Translations under genes and position numbers: made by a program
The notes under the pieces: generated by a model
Seen by the model: only the letters and a program-made list of their open reading frames with translations
Databases searched by the model: none
What the model was told of the DNA's origin: nothing
Shown: positions 42,924 to 51,223 of the stretch, piece after piece
Position numbering within the stretch: the stretch's first letter is position 1
Layout: the number at the start of each line of letters is the position of its first letter
Source of the DNA: Paraperibacillus marinus
GTDB taxonomy: Bacteria > Bacillota > Bacilli > Bacillales > DSM-1321
Reading direction: 5' to 3'
Length of the DNA stretch: 64,000 nt
Assembly (NCBI RefSeq): GCF_046237605.1
Contig: NZ_CP143542.1
Coordinates: 3,720,001 to 3,784,000, forward strand

Positions 42924-43344
42924 CAGCTTAATCTCCTCTATACAAGCCCGAAGCCGGACTTGAATCTATAACTATATGTACGCTTTTCCCCTTGAAAAGT
43001 TTCAAATACCATGGTAATTAATTCGACAAAGCTCACGACAAGGTTCTTAAGCAGCTTTCGTTTCATTTCCCCGGAAATAGTGAGGCCGGGATCCTATTAA
43101 TCAAACGTTTGATTAATAGGGTTTCGACAATTTCGTATAAAAAACTGCAGCCATGCATCATTTTGGCGGTCCAGGCGCAGGCAGGCCGGGAGGGAGGGAC
43201 ACCCTATCATTTTTATATATAAAAAGCTCTGTTAAATCAGACTCCAGCATTTCGTACCAGGCGCTTCCCTCCTGCCGGTTTCACCTGGAATCAACAGGTG
43301 AGTAAATCATAACCGGCATATAAAAAAGCAAGCCGAGTCTGAAC
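42924..43344. other. Gene-free region between yvlA and IS copy 2
   Basis: 421 bases without a gene. It contains the yvlA promoter region, a perfect 28-bp palindrome (43093-43120, listed separately), and a nested inverted repeat (GCCGGTT ... ACCTG ... CAGGT ... AACCGGC, about 43275-43317). Confidence 0.6.
43093..43120. promoter_or_regulatory. Perfect 28-bp palindrome, likely repressor operator
   Basis: CCTATTAATCAAAC is followed directly by its reverse complement GTTTGATTAATAGG. The core TCAAACGTTTGA resembles TetR-family operators. It has no T tail and no loop, so it is not a terminator. The closest gene start is yvlA, 170 bases away; no TetR gene is in the window. Confidence 0.55.
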
Positions 43345-43386
43345 TGCACCCCAATTGTTAGACATGATCTAATAATTGGAGGTGCA
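43345..43386 (+). promoter_or_regulatory. Hairpin over the IS copy 2 ribosome site
   Basis: The terminal repeat TGCACC-CAATT-TTAGA pairs with TCTAA-AATTG-AGGTGCA after five bases. The 3' arm contains GGAGGTG, the orfA ribosome site. Same arrangement as in copy 1. Confidence 0.65.
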
Positions 43387-43396
43387 GTTTTTATTT

Positions 43397-43915
43397 ATGA
43401 CTAAATATTCAAGTGATGTGAAATTAAATATCATTCAAGGCTATAACGAGGAAATAATATCTCAAAGCGAATATGCAAAACAAATGGATGTTCCCAGAGC
43501 CCAATTTCAATATTGGTTGAAATTATATGAATTACATGGGGAAGATGGGCTGAAGAACACCTATACAAACAGTCCTGCTAGTTTTAAACTAGATGTACTA
43601 AACTACATGGTTCAAACTGGTGCGACATTAATGGAGACTGCAGCCCTCTTTAAAATCTCTAGTTATACAATGGTGTATGATTGGCAGAAAAAGATGGAGG
43701 CTGGTGGTCTAGAAGCCCTTGAACCGAGTCCAAAGGGGCGTCCATCTATGAAAGGTAAGTCTAATAAACAACCTAAGCGATTACCAGTTGAAGGATCTGT
43801 AGAGGCACTCGAATCGCGCATTAAACAACTAGAAATGGAAAATGAGTATTTAAAAAAGTTGAATGCCTTAGTTCAAAACAAGGAAAAATCACCAAAAAAG
43901 ACAAAGCGCAAGTAG
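43397..43915 (+). CDS. IS3 copy 2 OrfA (DNA-binding)
   Basis: 172 residues with two HTH segments (VKLNIIQGYNEEIISQSEYA and FKLDVLNYMVQTGATLMETA) and a coiled-coil C-terminus (EALESRIKQLEMENEYLKKL). The slippery A6G lies in the codons for Leu-Lys-Lys-Leu near the end. ATG chosen just after the terminal hairpin; an in-frame TTG inside the hairpin was rejected. Confidence 0.9.
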   Translation: MTKYSSDVKLNIIQGYNEEIISQSEYAKQMDVPRAQFQYWLKLYELHGEDGLKNTYTNSPASFKLDVLNYMVQTGATLMETAALFKISSYTMVYDWQKKMEAGGLEALEPSPKGRPSMKGKSNKQPKRLPVEGSVEALESRIKQLEMENEYLKKLNALVQNKEKSPKKTKRK

Positions 43916-43941
43916 TCTATGAATTAAGGCATGAATACCCG

Positions 43942-44751
43942 GTGAAAGAACTCGTCAAGCTCGCTGATATTCCATGCAGCACCTATTATGACTTAGTGAA
44001 GAAAATGAATCGGCCAGATCCAGATCGTGACTTGAAAGTTGAAATCAAGGCCATTTACGAGGAACATGAAGGCCGTTATGGTTACCGTCGGATACGTGAT
44101 GAACTAGCGAACCGTGGACAAAAGGTAAACCATAAAAAGGTCCAGCGTATCATGAAAGAACTTGGGATAAAATGTTTGGTTCGAATGAAAAAATATAAAT
44201 CTTATAAGGGAACTGTAGGAAAAATCGCACCAAATCATTTAGATCGTCAATTTAAAGCGGAGTCCCCAAACCAGAAGTGGGTCACGGATATTTCAGAGTT
44301 TAAGTTGTTTAGTGAGAAGCTTTATTTATCGCCTGTATTGGATTTATTTAACGGGGAAGTTATTACATATACAATCGGCTCTAGACCCACCTACTCCCTT
44401 GTTTCGGAGATGCTAGGGAAAGCTCTAGAACGCTTGCCGGAAGATCATAAACTACTGATGCATTCGGATCAAGGCTGGCATTATCAGATGAAATCATATC
44501 GTCATGCCCTCCAGGAAAGAGGAATTAAGCAAAGCATGTCCCGTAAGGGAAATTGTTATGATAATTCAGTTATGGAGAATTTCTTTGGAATCATGAAATC
44601 AGAATTTCTTTACTTAAAGGAATTTAAAAGTATAGAGCACTTTAAAAAAGAACTACAAAAATACATACAGTATTATAATACGAAACGGAAAAAGGCAAAA
44701 TTCAAAATGAGTCCGGTACAATACCGGACCCATTTTGAGCAAGCTGCCTGA
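43942..44751 (+). CDS. IS3 copy 2 transposase OrfB (DDE domain)
   Basis: DDE integrase-core domain: WVTDISEFKL (D), HSDQGWHYQMKS (D) and NSVMENFFGIMKSE (E). The frame is open upstream to the A6G site (upstream residues include AQVVYELRHEYP), so the working enzyme is OrfAB. No disruption seen, therefore probably active. Confidence 0.9.
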   Translation: MKELVKLADIPCSTYYDLVKKMNRPDPDRDLKVEIKAIYEEHEGRYGYRRIRDELANRGQKVNHKKVQRIMKELGIKCLVRMKKYKSYKGTVGKIAPNHLDRQFKAESPNQKWVTDISEFKLFSEKLYLSPVLDLFNGEVITYTIGSRPTYSLVSEMLGKALERLPEDHKLLMHSDQGWHYQMKSYRHALQERGIKQSMSRKGNCYDNSVMENFFGIMKSEFLYLKEFKSIEHFKKELQKYIQYYNTKRKKAKFKMSPVQYRTHFEQAA

Positions 44752-44807
44752 TGTAATAATCGTATCTAACTTTTAGGGGTCACTTCAGTCCGGCTTGCTT
44801 TTCTCAC

Positions 44808-47687
44808 TTACCCTTGGGCATGCTGTTTTTCTTTTTGTTCAACCAGCTTTTCCATCCGCAATCTGTCACGCTCAAGAATCGGCCGTAGATATTTCCCGGT
44901 ATAAGACTCCTTGACTTCAGCGATTTGTTCAGGTGTCCCGGAAGCAAGGATGGTGCCTCCCTTGTCTCCTCCTTCAGGGCCGAGGTCGACAATAAAATCG
45001 GCTGCCTTGATCACATCGAGGTTATGCTCGATCACAAGCACAGTGTCCCCATTGTCCACAAGGCGCTGCAGGACAACAAGCAGACGTGATATATCATCCA
45101 CATGAAGACCGGTTGTCGGCTCGTCAAGAATATAGAAGGAGCGACCTGTGGAGCGGCGGTGAAGCTCAGAAGCAAGCTTAACACGCTGCGCTTCCCCTCC
45201 GGACAGGGTTGTAGCCGGCTGTCCGAGTTTGACATAGCCAAGGCCGACATCATAGATCGTCTGAAGCTTTCGGCTGATCTTGGGAATGTTCTCAAAGAAT
45301 TCCAGAGAATCCTCTACTGTCATGTCCAAAACATCTGAAATATTCTTGCCTTTATATTTGACTTCGAGTGTTTCACGGTTATAGCGTTTGCCATGACATA
45401 CTTCACAAGGAACATATACGTCCGGCAGGAAGTGCATCTCGATTTTAATAATGCCGTCGCCGCGGCAGGCTTCACAGCGGCCGCCCTTCACATTGAAGCT
45501 GAACCGCCCTTTCTTATAGCCGCGCACTTTCGCTTCATTAGTGGATGCATAAACATCACGGATATCATCGAACACACCTGTATATGTGGCTGGATTGGAC
45601 CGGGGAGTACGCCCGATCGGTGACTGATCAATATCAATGACCTTATCCAGATAATCAATCCCCTTGATTTCCCTGTGCGCACCCGGCCGGCTTTTTGCCT
45701 TATGAAGTCTTTGTGCCAGTGCCTTATGGAGAATTTCATTGATTAATGTACTTTTCCCTGATCCGGAAACTCCTGTTACGGAGATGAACGTTCCGAGCGG
45801 GAATTTCGCACTGACATTTTTCAGGTTATTTTCCTTTGCACCTTTGATTTCGACATAGCGTCCGTCCGGCTTCCTTCGTTCTACCGGAAGCGGGATGAAT
45901 TTTTTACCTGATAGATATTGGCCTGTCAGCGAGTTCGGATCTGCCATCACTTCTTCAGGAGTTCCTGCAGATACGATGTTTCCGCCGTGCACTCCCGCAC
46001 CCGGTCCAACATCAATTAAATAATCGGCGGCAAACATGGTGTCTTCATCATGCTCTACAACAATCAGGGTGTTCCCGATATCCCTCATATCCTGCAGGGT
46101 GCCGATAAGGCGGTCATTGTCGCGCTGATGCAGACCAATCGACGGCTCATCTAGTATATAAAGTACGCCTGTCAGCCGGGAGCCGATCTGGGTGGCAAGC
46201 CTGATCCGCTGCGCCTCTCCGCCTGAAAGGGTGCCAGATGCCCTGCTTAATGTCAGATACTCCAGGCCGACATTCGCCAGGAAGCCGAGCCTTTCATTGA
46301 TTTCCCTGAGGATCAGGCGGGCAATCTGCTCCTCTTTCGGAGTCAGGTTAAGGGAGCTGAAGAAATCGAGTGCCTCTTCAATCGACTGGCTGGTCACTTC
46401 TCCGATATGCCTGTTCTGAATCAGGACAGCAAGTGTTTCCTTTTTAAGCCTGTAGCCCTTGCATGTAGGGCAGTCATGCTGGCCCATGTATTTCTCCATC
46501 TGCTCTCTTATATAGTCAGAGCTGGTTTCCTTATAGCGGCGTTCAACGTTTTTTATGACGCCTTCAAATTTAATGTAATTCTCACGCACCTGGCCAAAAT
46601 CATTTTTATAACGGAAATAGATTTTGTCAGTCTTGGAGCCATACAGAATCTTTTCCAGCTGGTTGGACGGCAGGTCTTTAACCGGGACATCCATATCAAT
46701 GCCATAATGGTCGGCGACAGCCTCAAGCATCTGAGGGTAATATTGAGAACTGGTCGGCTCCCAGGGGGCAACGGCGTGCTTCCTGAGAGACAGTTCCTTG
46801 ACCGGGATGACGAGCTCCTCATCCACTTCAAGCTTGGAGCCCAGGCCGTCACAATCCGGACAGGCGCCGAACGGGCTGTTGAAAGAAAACATCCGCGGCT
46901 CGAGTTCCCCGATGGAAAAGCCGCAGATTGGACATGCATGATGCTCACTGAACAGAAGCTCTTCATCACCGATCACGTCGACGATGACTTTGCCGTCCCC
47001 AAGCTTCAGGGCACTTTCGATAGAGTCCGCAAGTCTTCCCTGAATTCCTTCCTTTACGACGATCCGGTCTACGATTACCTCGATGGAGTGCTTCTTGTTC
47101 TTTTCAAGCTCTATCTCATCACCGACATCATACATTTCACCATCGACCCTCACACGCACATAGCCCTGCTTTTTAATATCCTCAAGGACTTTGACATGAG
47201 TTCCCTTGCGGCCGGAGACAACAGGTGCGAGCACCTGCATCTTCGTCCTCTCCGGATACTGAAGCACCCGGTCCACCATCTGCTCGATGGTCTGGGAACT
47301 GATCTCTATATTGTGGATCGGGCACACAGGACGCCCAACCCTCGCAAAAAGGAGACGCAGGTAGTCATAGATTTCTGTTACTGTACCGACCGTTGAGCGC
47401 GGATTCTTGCTGGTTGTTTTCTGATCAATGGAAATGGCCGGTGACAGCCCCTCGATGGCATCCACATCCGGCTTATCCATCTGTCCCAGGAACTGGCGCG
47501 CATAGGCAGACAGTGATTCAACGTACCTCCTCTGGCCTTCGGCGTAAATCGTGTCAAAGGCCAGGGAGGACTTCCCGGAGCCAGACAGTCCTGTAAGCAC
47601 TACAAGCTTGTCTCTCGGAATGGTGACATCGATATTTTTTAAATTGTGGGCCCTGGCTCCTTTTACGACAATTTTATCCATAGCCAT
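44808..47687 (-). CDS. uvrA: UvrABC excinuclease subunit A
   Basis: Damage-recognition ATPase of nucleotide excision repair. 959 residues. Two ABC modules: Walker A GLSGSGKSSLAFDT near the N-terminus and GVSGSGKSTLINEI in the second half, with signatures SGGEAQRIRLA and SGGEAQRVKLA. Zinc fingers are seen in CPICGFSIGELEPRMFSFNS and CEACRGDGIIKIEMHFLPDV. Start MAMDKIVVKGARAHNLKNID. Seven bases after uvrB on the same strand. Confidence 0.99.
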   Translation of the reverse strand: MAMDKIVVKGARAHNLKNIDVTIPRDKLVVLTGLSGSGKSSLAFDTIYAEGQRRYVESLSAYARQFLGQMDKPDVDAIEGLSPAISIDQKTTSKNPRSTVGTVTEIYDYLRLLFARVGRPVCPIHNIEISSQTIEQMVDRVLQYPERTKMQVLAPVVSGRKGTHVKVLEDIKKQGYVRVRVDGEMYDVGDEIELEKNKKHSIEVIVDRIVVKEGIQGRLADSIESALKLGDGKVIVDVIGDEELLFSEHHACPICGFSIGELEPRMFSFNSPFGACPDCDGLGSKLEVDEELVIPVKELSLRKHAVAPWEPTSSQYYPQMLEAVADHYGIDMDVPVKDLPSNQLEKILYGSKTDKIYFRYKNDFGQVRENYIKFEGVIKNVERRYKETSSDYIREQMEKYMGQHDCPTCKGYRLKKETLAVLIQNRHIGEVTSQSIEEALDFFSSLNLTPKEEQIARLILREINERLGFLANVGLEYLTLSRASGTLSGGEAQRIRLATQIGSRLTGVLYILDEPSIGLHQRDNDRLIGTLQDMRDIGNTLIVVEHDEDTMFAADYLIDVGPGAGVHGGNIVSAGTPEEVMADPNSLTGQYLSGKKFIPLPVERRKPDGRYVEIKGAKENNLKNVSAKFPLGTFISVTGVSGSGKSTLINEILHKALAQRLHKAKSRPGAHREIKGIDYLDKVIDIDQSPIGRTPRSNPATYTGVFDDIRDVYASTNEAKVRGYKKGRFSFNVKGGRCEACRGDGIIKIEMHFLPDVYVPCEVCHGKRYNRETLEVKYKGKNISDVLDMTVEDSLEFFENIPKISRKLQTIYDVGLGYVKLGQPATTLSGGEAQRVKLASELHRRSTGRSFYILDEPTTGLHVDDISRLLVVLQRLVDNGDTVLVIEHNLDVIKAADFIVDLGPEGGDKGGTILASGTPEQIAEVKESYTGKYLRPILERDRLRMEKLVEQKEKQHAQG

Positions 47688-47694
47688 TTTCTAG

Positions 47695-49674
47695 TCATCC
47701 TTCCGCTTTAAGTTCTAATAATAGGTCACGAAGCTCGGCAGCCCGTTCGAAGTTCAGGGCTTTTGCTGCTTCCTTCATTTCTTTTTCCATATCGGCAATC
47801 AATTTTTCCCGTTCCTTCTTGTTCAGCTTCAGCGGCTGGCTTGCCGGAGTATAAGCTTCCTGCTCCTCGGCAGCATGTGTAGCCCGGATGGAGCCGCGGA
47901 TCTCCTTCTGGATGGTCTGCGGTGTGATGCCGTGCTCCTCATTGTAGGCTTCCTGGATTTCCCGGCGGCGGCGGGTCTCATTGATGGCGATTTCCATGCT
48001 GTTTGTCATTTTGTCCGCATACATGATCACATGGCCGTTCGCATTACGGGCAGCACGCCCGATGGTCTGGATCAGCGACCTTTCAGAGCGGAGGAAGCCT
48101 TCTTTATCTGCATCAAGAATGGCCACAAGGGAAACTTCCGGTATATCCAGACCCTCCCTGAGGAGGTTGATACCCACCAGAACATCATATTTCCCCATCC
48201 TCAGTTCACGGATGATCTCGATCCGTTCTAGAGTTTTTACCTCCGAATGCAGATATTGAACCTTAATTCCAATCTCTTTTAAGTAATCCGTGAGATCCTC
48301 AGACATTTTTTTCGTCAGGGTGGTGATCAGGACCCTCTCATTCTTCTGCATGCGGTCCTGGATTTCTCCGATCAGATCGTCAATCTGGCCTTGTATCGGC
48401 CTTATCTCAATATTAGGATCAAGGAGTCCGGTTGGACGGATGATCTGCTCAACCATTTCCGGCGTATGCTCTAGTTCATAAGGTCCGGGCGTCGCGGAAA
48501 CATAGATGGACTGCCCTACCTTTTCTTCGAATTCCTGGAACCGGAGCGGCCGGTTGTCCATTGCTGACGGCAGACGGAAGCCATGGTCCACAAGCACCTG
48601 CTTTCGTGCCTGGTCGCCATTGAACATTCCGCGGACCTGCGGCAGGGTGACATGGGATTCATCCACTACCAGGAGGAAATCCTCCGGAAAATAATCGATG
48701 AGTGTATAGGGCGTGGAGCCTGCCGGTCTGAGCGTGAGGTGGCGGGAATAGTTCTCGATGCCGGAACAGAATCCCATTTCACGCATCATTTCCAGGTCAT
48801 ACCTCGTCCTCTGCTCAAGGCGCTGGGCTTCAAGCAGCTTGTCATTCTCCCTCAGTTCGGCGAGCCTTTCCTCAAGCTCCCGTTCGATGTTCTGGATGGC
48901 GATCCTCATCTTTTCTTCCCGTGTTACGAAGTGGGATGCCGGGAAGATGGCCACATGGTCCCGTTCGCCAAGGATTTCCCCGGTCAGGGCATCCACCTCC
49001 CGGATGCGGTCGATTTCATCGCCGAAGAATTCAACCCGGATACAGTGCTCATCCCTTGAAGCCGGGAAGATTTCTACAACATCGCCGCGGACGCGGAAGG
49101 TTCCGCGCTGGAAATCTATGTCGTTCCTCTCATACTGGATATCTACCAGCTTCCTTAACAGCTGGTTCCTCTCAATTTCCATCCCCATGCGAAGCGACAG
49201 CACCATCTCCCGGTATTCCTCAGGAGAACCGAGGCCGTAGATGCACGATACACTCGCGATCACAATAACATCTTTCCGCTCGAACAAGGCCGATGTGGCA
49301 GAGTGGCGCAGCTTGTCGATTTCGTCATTGATGCTGGAGTCTTTTTCAATGAAGGTATCCGTCTGCGGCACATAGGCTTCAGGCTGATAATAATCGTAGT
49401 AGCTGACAAAATACTCTACTGCATTATTGGGGAAGAATTCCTTGAATTCACTGTACAGCTGGCCGGCCAGCGTCTTATTATGCGCCATGACCAGCGTGGG
49501 CTTGTTGACTTCCTTTATGACATTGGAGATGGTAAAGGTCTTGCCTGTACCTGTGGCCCCGAGCAGCGTCTGATGCTGCTTCCCTTCCCGAAGGCCGGCC
49601 ACAATCTCCTTGATTGCGCCAGGCTGGTCCCCCTGGGGGCTGTATTTTGAGACTAATTCAAATTGCTGGTTCAC
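47695..49674 (-). CDS. uvrB: UvrABC excinuclease subunit B
   Basis: Helicase-like damage-verification subunit. 659 residues. Walker A LLGATGTGKTFTISNV, beta-hairpin region VSYYDYYQPEAYVP, DEAD-box-like VVDESHVTLPQ, motif VI QTIGRAARNANGHVIMYAD and the C-terminal UVR domain (IADMEKEMKEAAKALNFERA). GTG start has GGAGG seven bases upstream; upstream Met-Met-Gly-Gly codons contain that site. A LexA box lies about 215 bases upstream. Confidence 0.98.
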   Translation of the reverse strand: MNQQFELVSKYSPQGDQPGAIKEIVAGLREGKQHQTLLGATGTGKTFTISNVIKEVNKPTLVMAHNKTLAGQLYSEFKEFFPNNAVEYFVSYYDYYQPEAYVPQTDTFIEKDSSINDEIDKLRHSATSALFERKDVIVIASVSCIYGLGSPEEYREMVLSLRMGMEIERNQLLRKLVDIQYERNDIDFQRGTFRVRGDVVEIFPASRDEHCIRVEFFGDEIDRIREVDALTGEILGERDHVAIFPASHFVTREEKMRIAIQNIERELEERLAELRENDKLLEAQRLEQRTRYDLEMMREMGFCSGIENYSRHLTLRPAGSTPYTLIDYFPEDFLLVVDESHVTLPQVRGMFNGDQARKQVLVDHGFRLPSAMDNRPLRFQEFEEKVGQSIYVSATPGPYELEHTPEMVEQIIRPTGLLDPNIEIRPIQGQIDDLIGEIQDRMQKNERVLITTLTKKMSEDLTDYLKEIGIKVQYLHSEVKTLERIEIIRELRMGKYDVLVGINLLREGLDIPEVSLVAILDADKEGFLRSERSLIQTIGRAARNANGHVIMYADKMTNSMEIAINETRRRREIQEAYNEEHGITPQTIQKEIRGSIRATHAAEEQEAYTPASQPLKLNKKEREKLIADMEKEMKEAAKALNFERAAELRDLLLELKAEG

Positions 49675-49974
49675 AAGAGATCCTCCCATCAAAAATCTTT
49701 AGAAAAATAAAAAAGCACCAGTTATTATTAAATCCTGTAAAACGGCTGAAATAACTAAAGCGCTCTGTTCTGCTTATTTATAAGTAAAGACATATTCCCT
49801 AAATTGCATACCTTGGAACTGCCTTTTGATGTCATTCTAGCTCTACTCAAACATTTTACCACAAAGCGCCTAAAAAAAACCAACAAAAAGCGAACGGACA
49901 TTCCTATTTTAAGGCACCCAATTTTTGTAAGTTCCACTCCGCCTGTTTACTGGACCAAAAAGGCACCTGGAAAT
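49675..49974. other. Control region upstream of uvrBA
   Basis: Holds the uvrB promoter: a TAAAAT -10 (minus strand, about 49851) with a T-rich -35 area (TTGTTGG) just below the LexA box at 49891-49904, plus the csbA terminator at the far end. No gene. Confidence 0.55.
49891..49904. promoter_or_regulatory. LexA (DinR) box of uvrBA
   Basis: CGAACGGACATTCC fits the Bacillus SOS consensus CGAACRNRYGTTYC at 13 of 14 positions. It sits just upstream of the presumed uvrB -35, consistent with DNA-damage induction. Confidence 0.82.
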
Positions 49975-49983
49975 TCAGGTGCC
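49957..49983 (-). terminator. Terminator overlapping the csbA stop codon
   Basis: On the minus strand GGCACCTG, six bases, CAGGTGCC, TTTTT. The csbA stop TGA lies inside the first arm (GGC ACC TGA). It isolates csbA from uvrBA. Confidence 0.88.
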
Positions 49984-50205
49984 CTTCTTCTTCTTTTTTT
50001 TCATAAAAGTATTGGAGAAAAAAAATCCTGCGGTCAATGAGAATGCATCTATGATAATCAGGAGCCAGCTGTCTGTATATCCCTTATAAACTGAAACAGC
50101 AATCAATGCCACTGTAAGGATCAGGGAGACAACCTGATTGAACGTGACTCTCGTAAACAGCATTACCATAAGGCCCGGAAGAAACAAGGCAGAGAGAAAT
50201 TTCAG
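49975..50205 (-). CDS. csbA: CsbA-like small membrane protein
   Basis: 76 residues with two or three membrane segments (about 4-19, 24-41, 45-64) and a lysine-rich tail. LILTVALIAVSVYKGYTDSW and LLIIIDAFSLTAGFFFS match B. subtilis CsbA, a sigma-B-controlled protein also upstream of uvrBA. The start is unusual: the best ribosome site AGGAGTGAT points to CTG at 50203-50205, which gives the same distance to the conserved Pro-x-Leu as in the B. subtilis protein; the next start, TTG at 50187, is 27 bases from the site. Confidence 0.82.
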   Translation of the reverse strand: MKFLSALFLPGLMVMLFTRVTFNQVVSLILTVALIAVSVYKGYTDSWLLIIIDAFSLTAGFFFSNTFMKKKKKKGT

Positions 50206-50375
50206 GGGAGATCACTCCTATTTCTGCTAAGGATTTGATACATCCATTCTATTATATGTTCCTGTTATTATCATCTTTTATTTCACGGCGGCTGGGTTTT
50301 CTTCCCTTTCCGCCTTTCAATAGATATAATAGCATAAAAATAGACTTTCAATGTTCTGCAGCAGGGAGGATCCTT

Positions 50376-51170
50376 ATGAAGAAATGGGTTTACATATGTC
50401 TGGCATTGCTGTTATCCTTTGCATCACTTTACGGCTGTGCGGCAATCGAGGATAAAAAAACAGACCCGCCAAAAGATACGGCCGTTGAGGAAAAGCCGTC
50501 CGCCGGCAGCTCCAAAAACCTTCAGGAGTTGAAACGTCCGGACGAGGGCTTGAAAGGAATGGTCGTTAATGTTGTAGACGGCGATACGATTGATGTAAAA
50601 CTCACAAACGGAAAAAACGAAAGAGTCCGCTTCATCCTGGTTGACACCCCTGAAACAAAGCATCCGAGACTGGGCGTTCAGCCCTTTGGCAAGGAAGCAT
50701 CCCAGTATACAACCGCCAGCCTCATGGCCAGGGAAGTGCTGCTAGAGCTTGACGCGGAGGAAAGAGATCAATACGGCCGCCTGCTTGCTTATGTGTGGCA
50801 GGGAGACGTGCTGTTCAATGAAATCCTGATTCGTGAAGGCTTTGCCAGGACTGCGGTGTATCCGCCGAATACTAAATATGTCGATCAATTCCGCAAAGTA
50901 GAGAACGATGCCCGACAGTCGAAAAAAGGTATATGGAGCATAGAGGATTATGCTCAGGAGGATGGGTATAACACTAGCGCCGGCAAGTCTGCTTCTGGCA
51001 CGCCTGATAAAGCCGGCAGCTGCGAGGGGAAGATCAAGGGAAATGAAAACTCCCATGTATATCATGTTCCCGGCGGCAGTTATTATGACAGCCCGAAAAA
51101 AGCCAACATCGTCTGGTTCTGCTCCGAAAAAGAGGCGCAGGATGCAGGCTACCGAAAAGCCATGAAATAG
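50376..51170 (+). CDS. Thermonuclease-family lipoprotein (YncB-like)
   Basis: Secreted staphylococcal-nuclease-like enzyme. 264 residues: lipoprotein signal with lipobox LYGC (Cys22), SNase domain (about 60-195) with VVDGDTIDVKL, RFILVDTPETKHP (catalytic Arg), YGRLLAYVW and FARTAVYPPNTKY; C-terminal module (about 215-264) with NSHVYHVPGGSYYDS and WFCSEKEAQDAGYRKA, a metal-binding-like repeat also found in YncB. GGGAGG six bases before the ATG. Monocistronic. Confidence 0.92.
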   Translation: MKKWVYICLALLLSFASLYGCAAIEDKKTDPPKDTAVEEKPSAGSSKNLQELKRPDEGLKGMVVNVVDGDTIDVKLTNGKNERVRFILVDTPETKHPRLGVQPFGKEASQYTTASLMAREVLLELDAEERDQYGRLLAYVWQGDVLFNEILIREGFARTAVYPPNTKYVDQFRKVENDARQSKKGIWSIEDYAQEDGYNTSAGKSASGTPDKAGSCEGKIKGNENSHVYHVPGGSYYDSPKKANIVWFCSEKEAQDAGYRKAMK

Positions 51171-51217
51171 AAAAGATGAGGCCCGCCCTTTGTTAAGGAG
51201 CTGGCCTCATCTTTTTT
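51171..51217. terminator. Bidirectional terminator
   Basis: AAAAGATGAGGCC and GGCCTCATCTTTTTT pair around a 23-base loop. It lies between the convergent nuclease and cadA genes. Confidence 0.9.
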
Positions 51218-51223
51218 ATCATT

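Larger units (their letters stand above)
43345..44782 (+). mobile_element. IS3-family insertion sequence, copy 2
   Basis: 1438 bp. Terminal repeats TGCACCCCAATTGTTAGA (43345-43362) and, reversed, TGACCCCTAAAAGTTAGA (44765-44782). orfA and orfB are joined by a -1 frameshift at A6G (43852-43858). Related to copy 1 but clearly diverged in protein sequence, so it is a different IS of the same group, not a recent duplicate. No direct repeats at the ends. Confidence 0.93.
43328..44798 (-). terminator. Terminator of uvrA split by an IS3 element
   Basis: Minus strand from the uvrA stop: GCAAGCCG (44791-44798), GA, CTGAA, then the IS, then TTCAG, ACT, CGGCTTGC (43328-43335) and TTTTTTAT. The 8- and 5-base arms pair, so the IS sits in the loop. 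Confidence 0.8.

Noticed and set aside
46407..47396. Long plus-strand open frame of 329 codons
   Set aside because: Fully antisense to uvrA, which has all its family motifs; no start signal.
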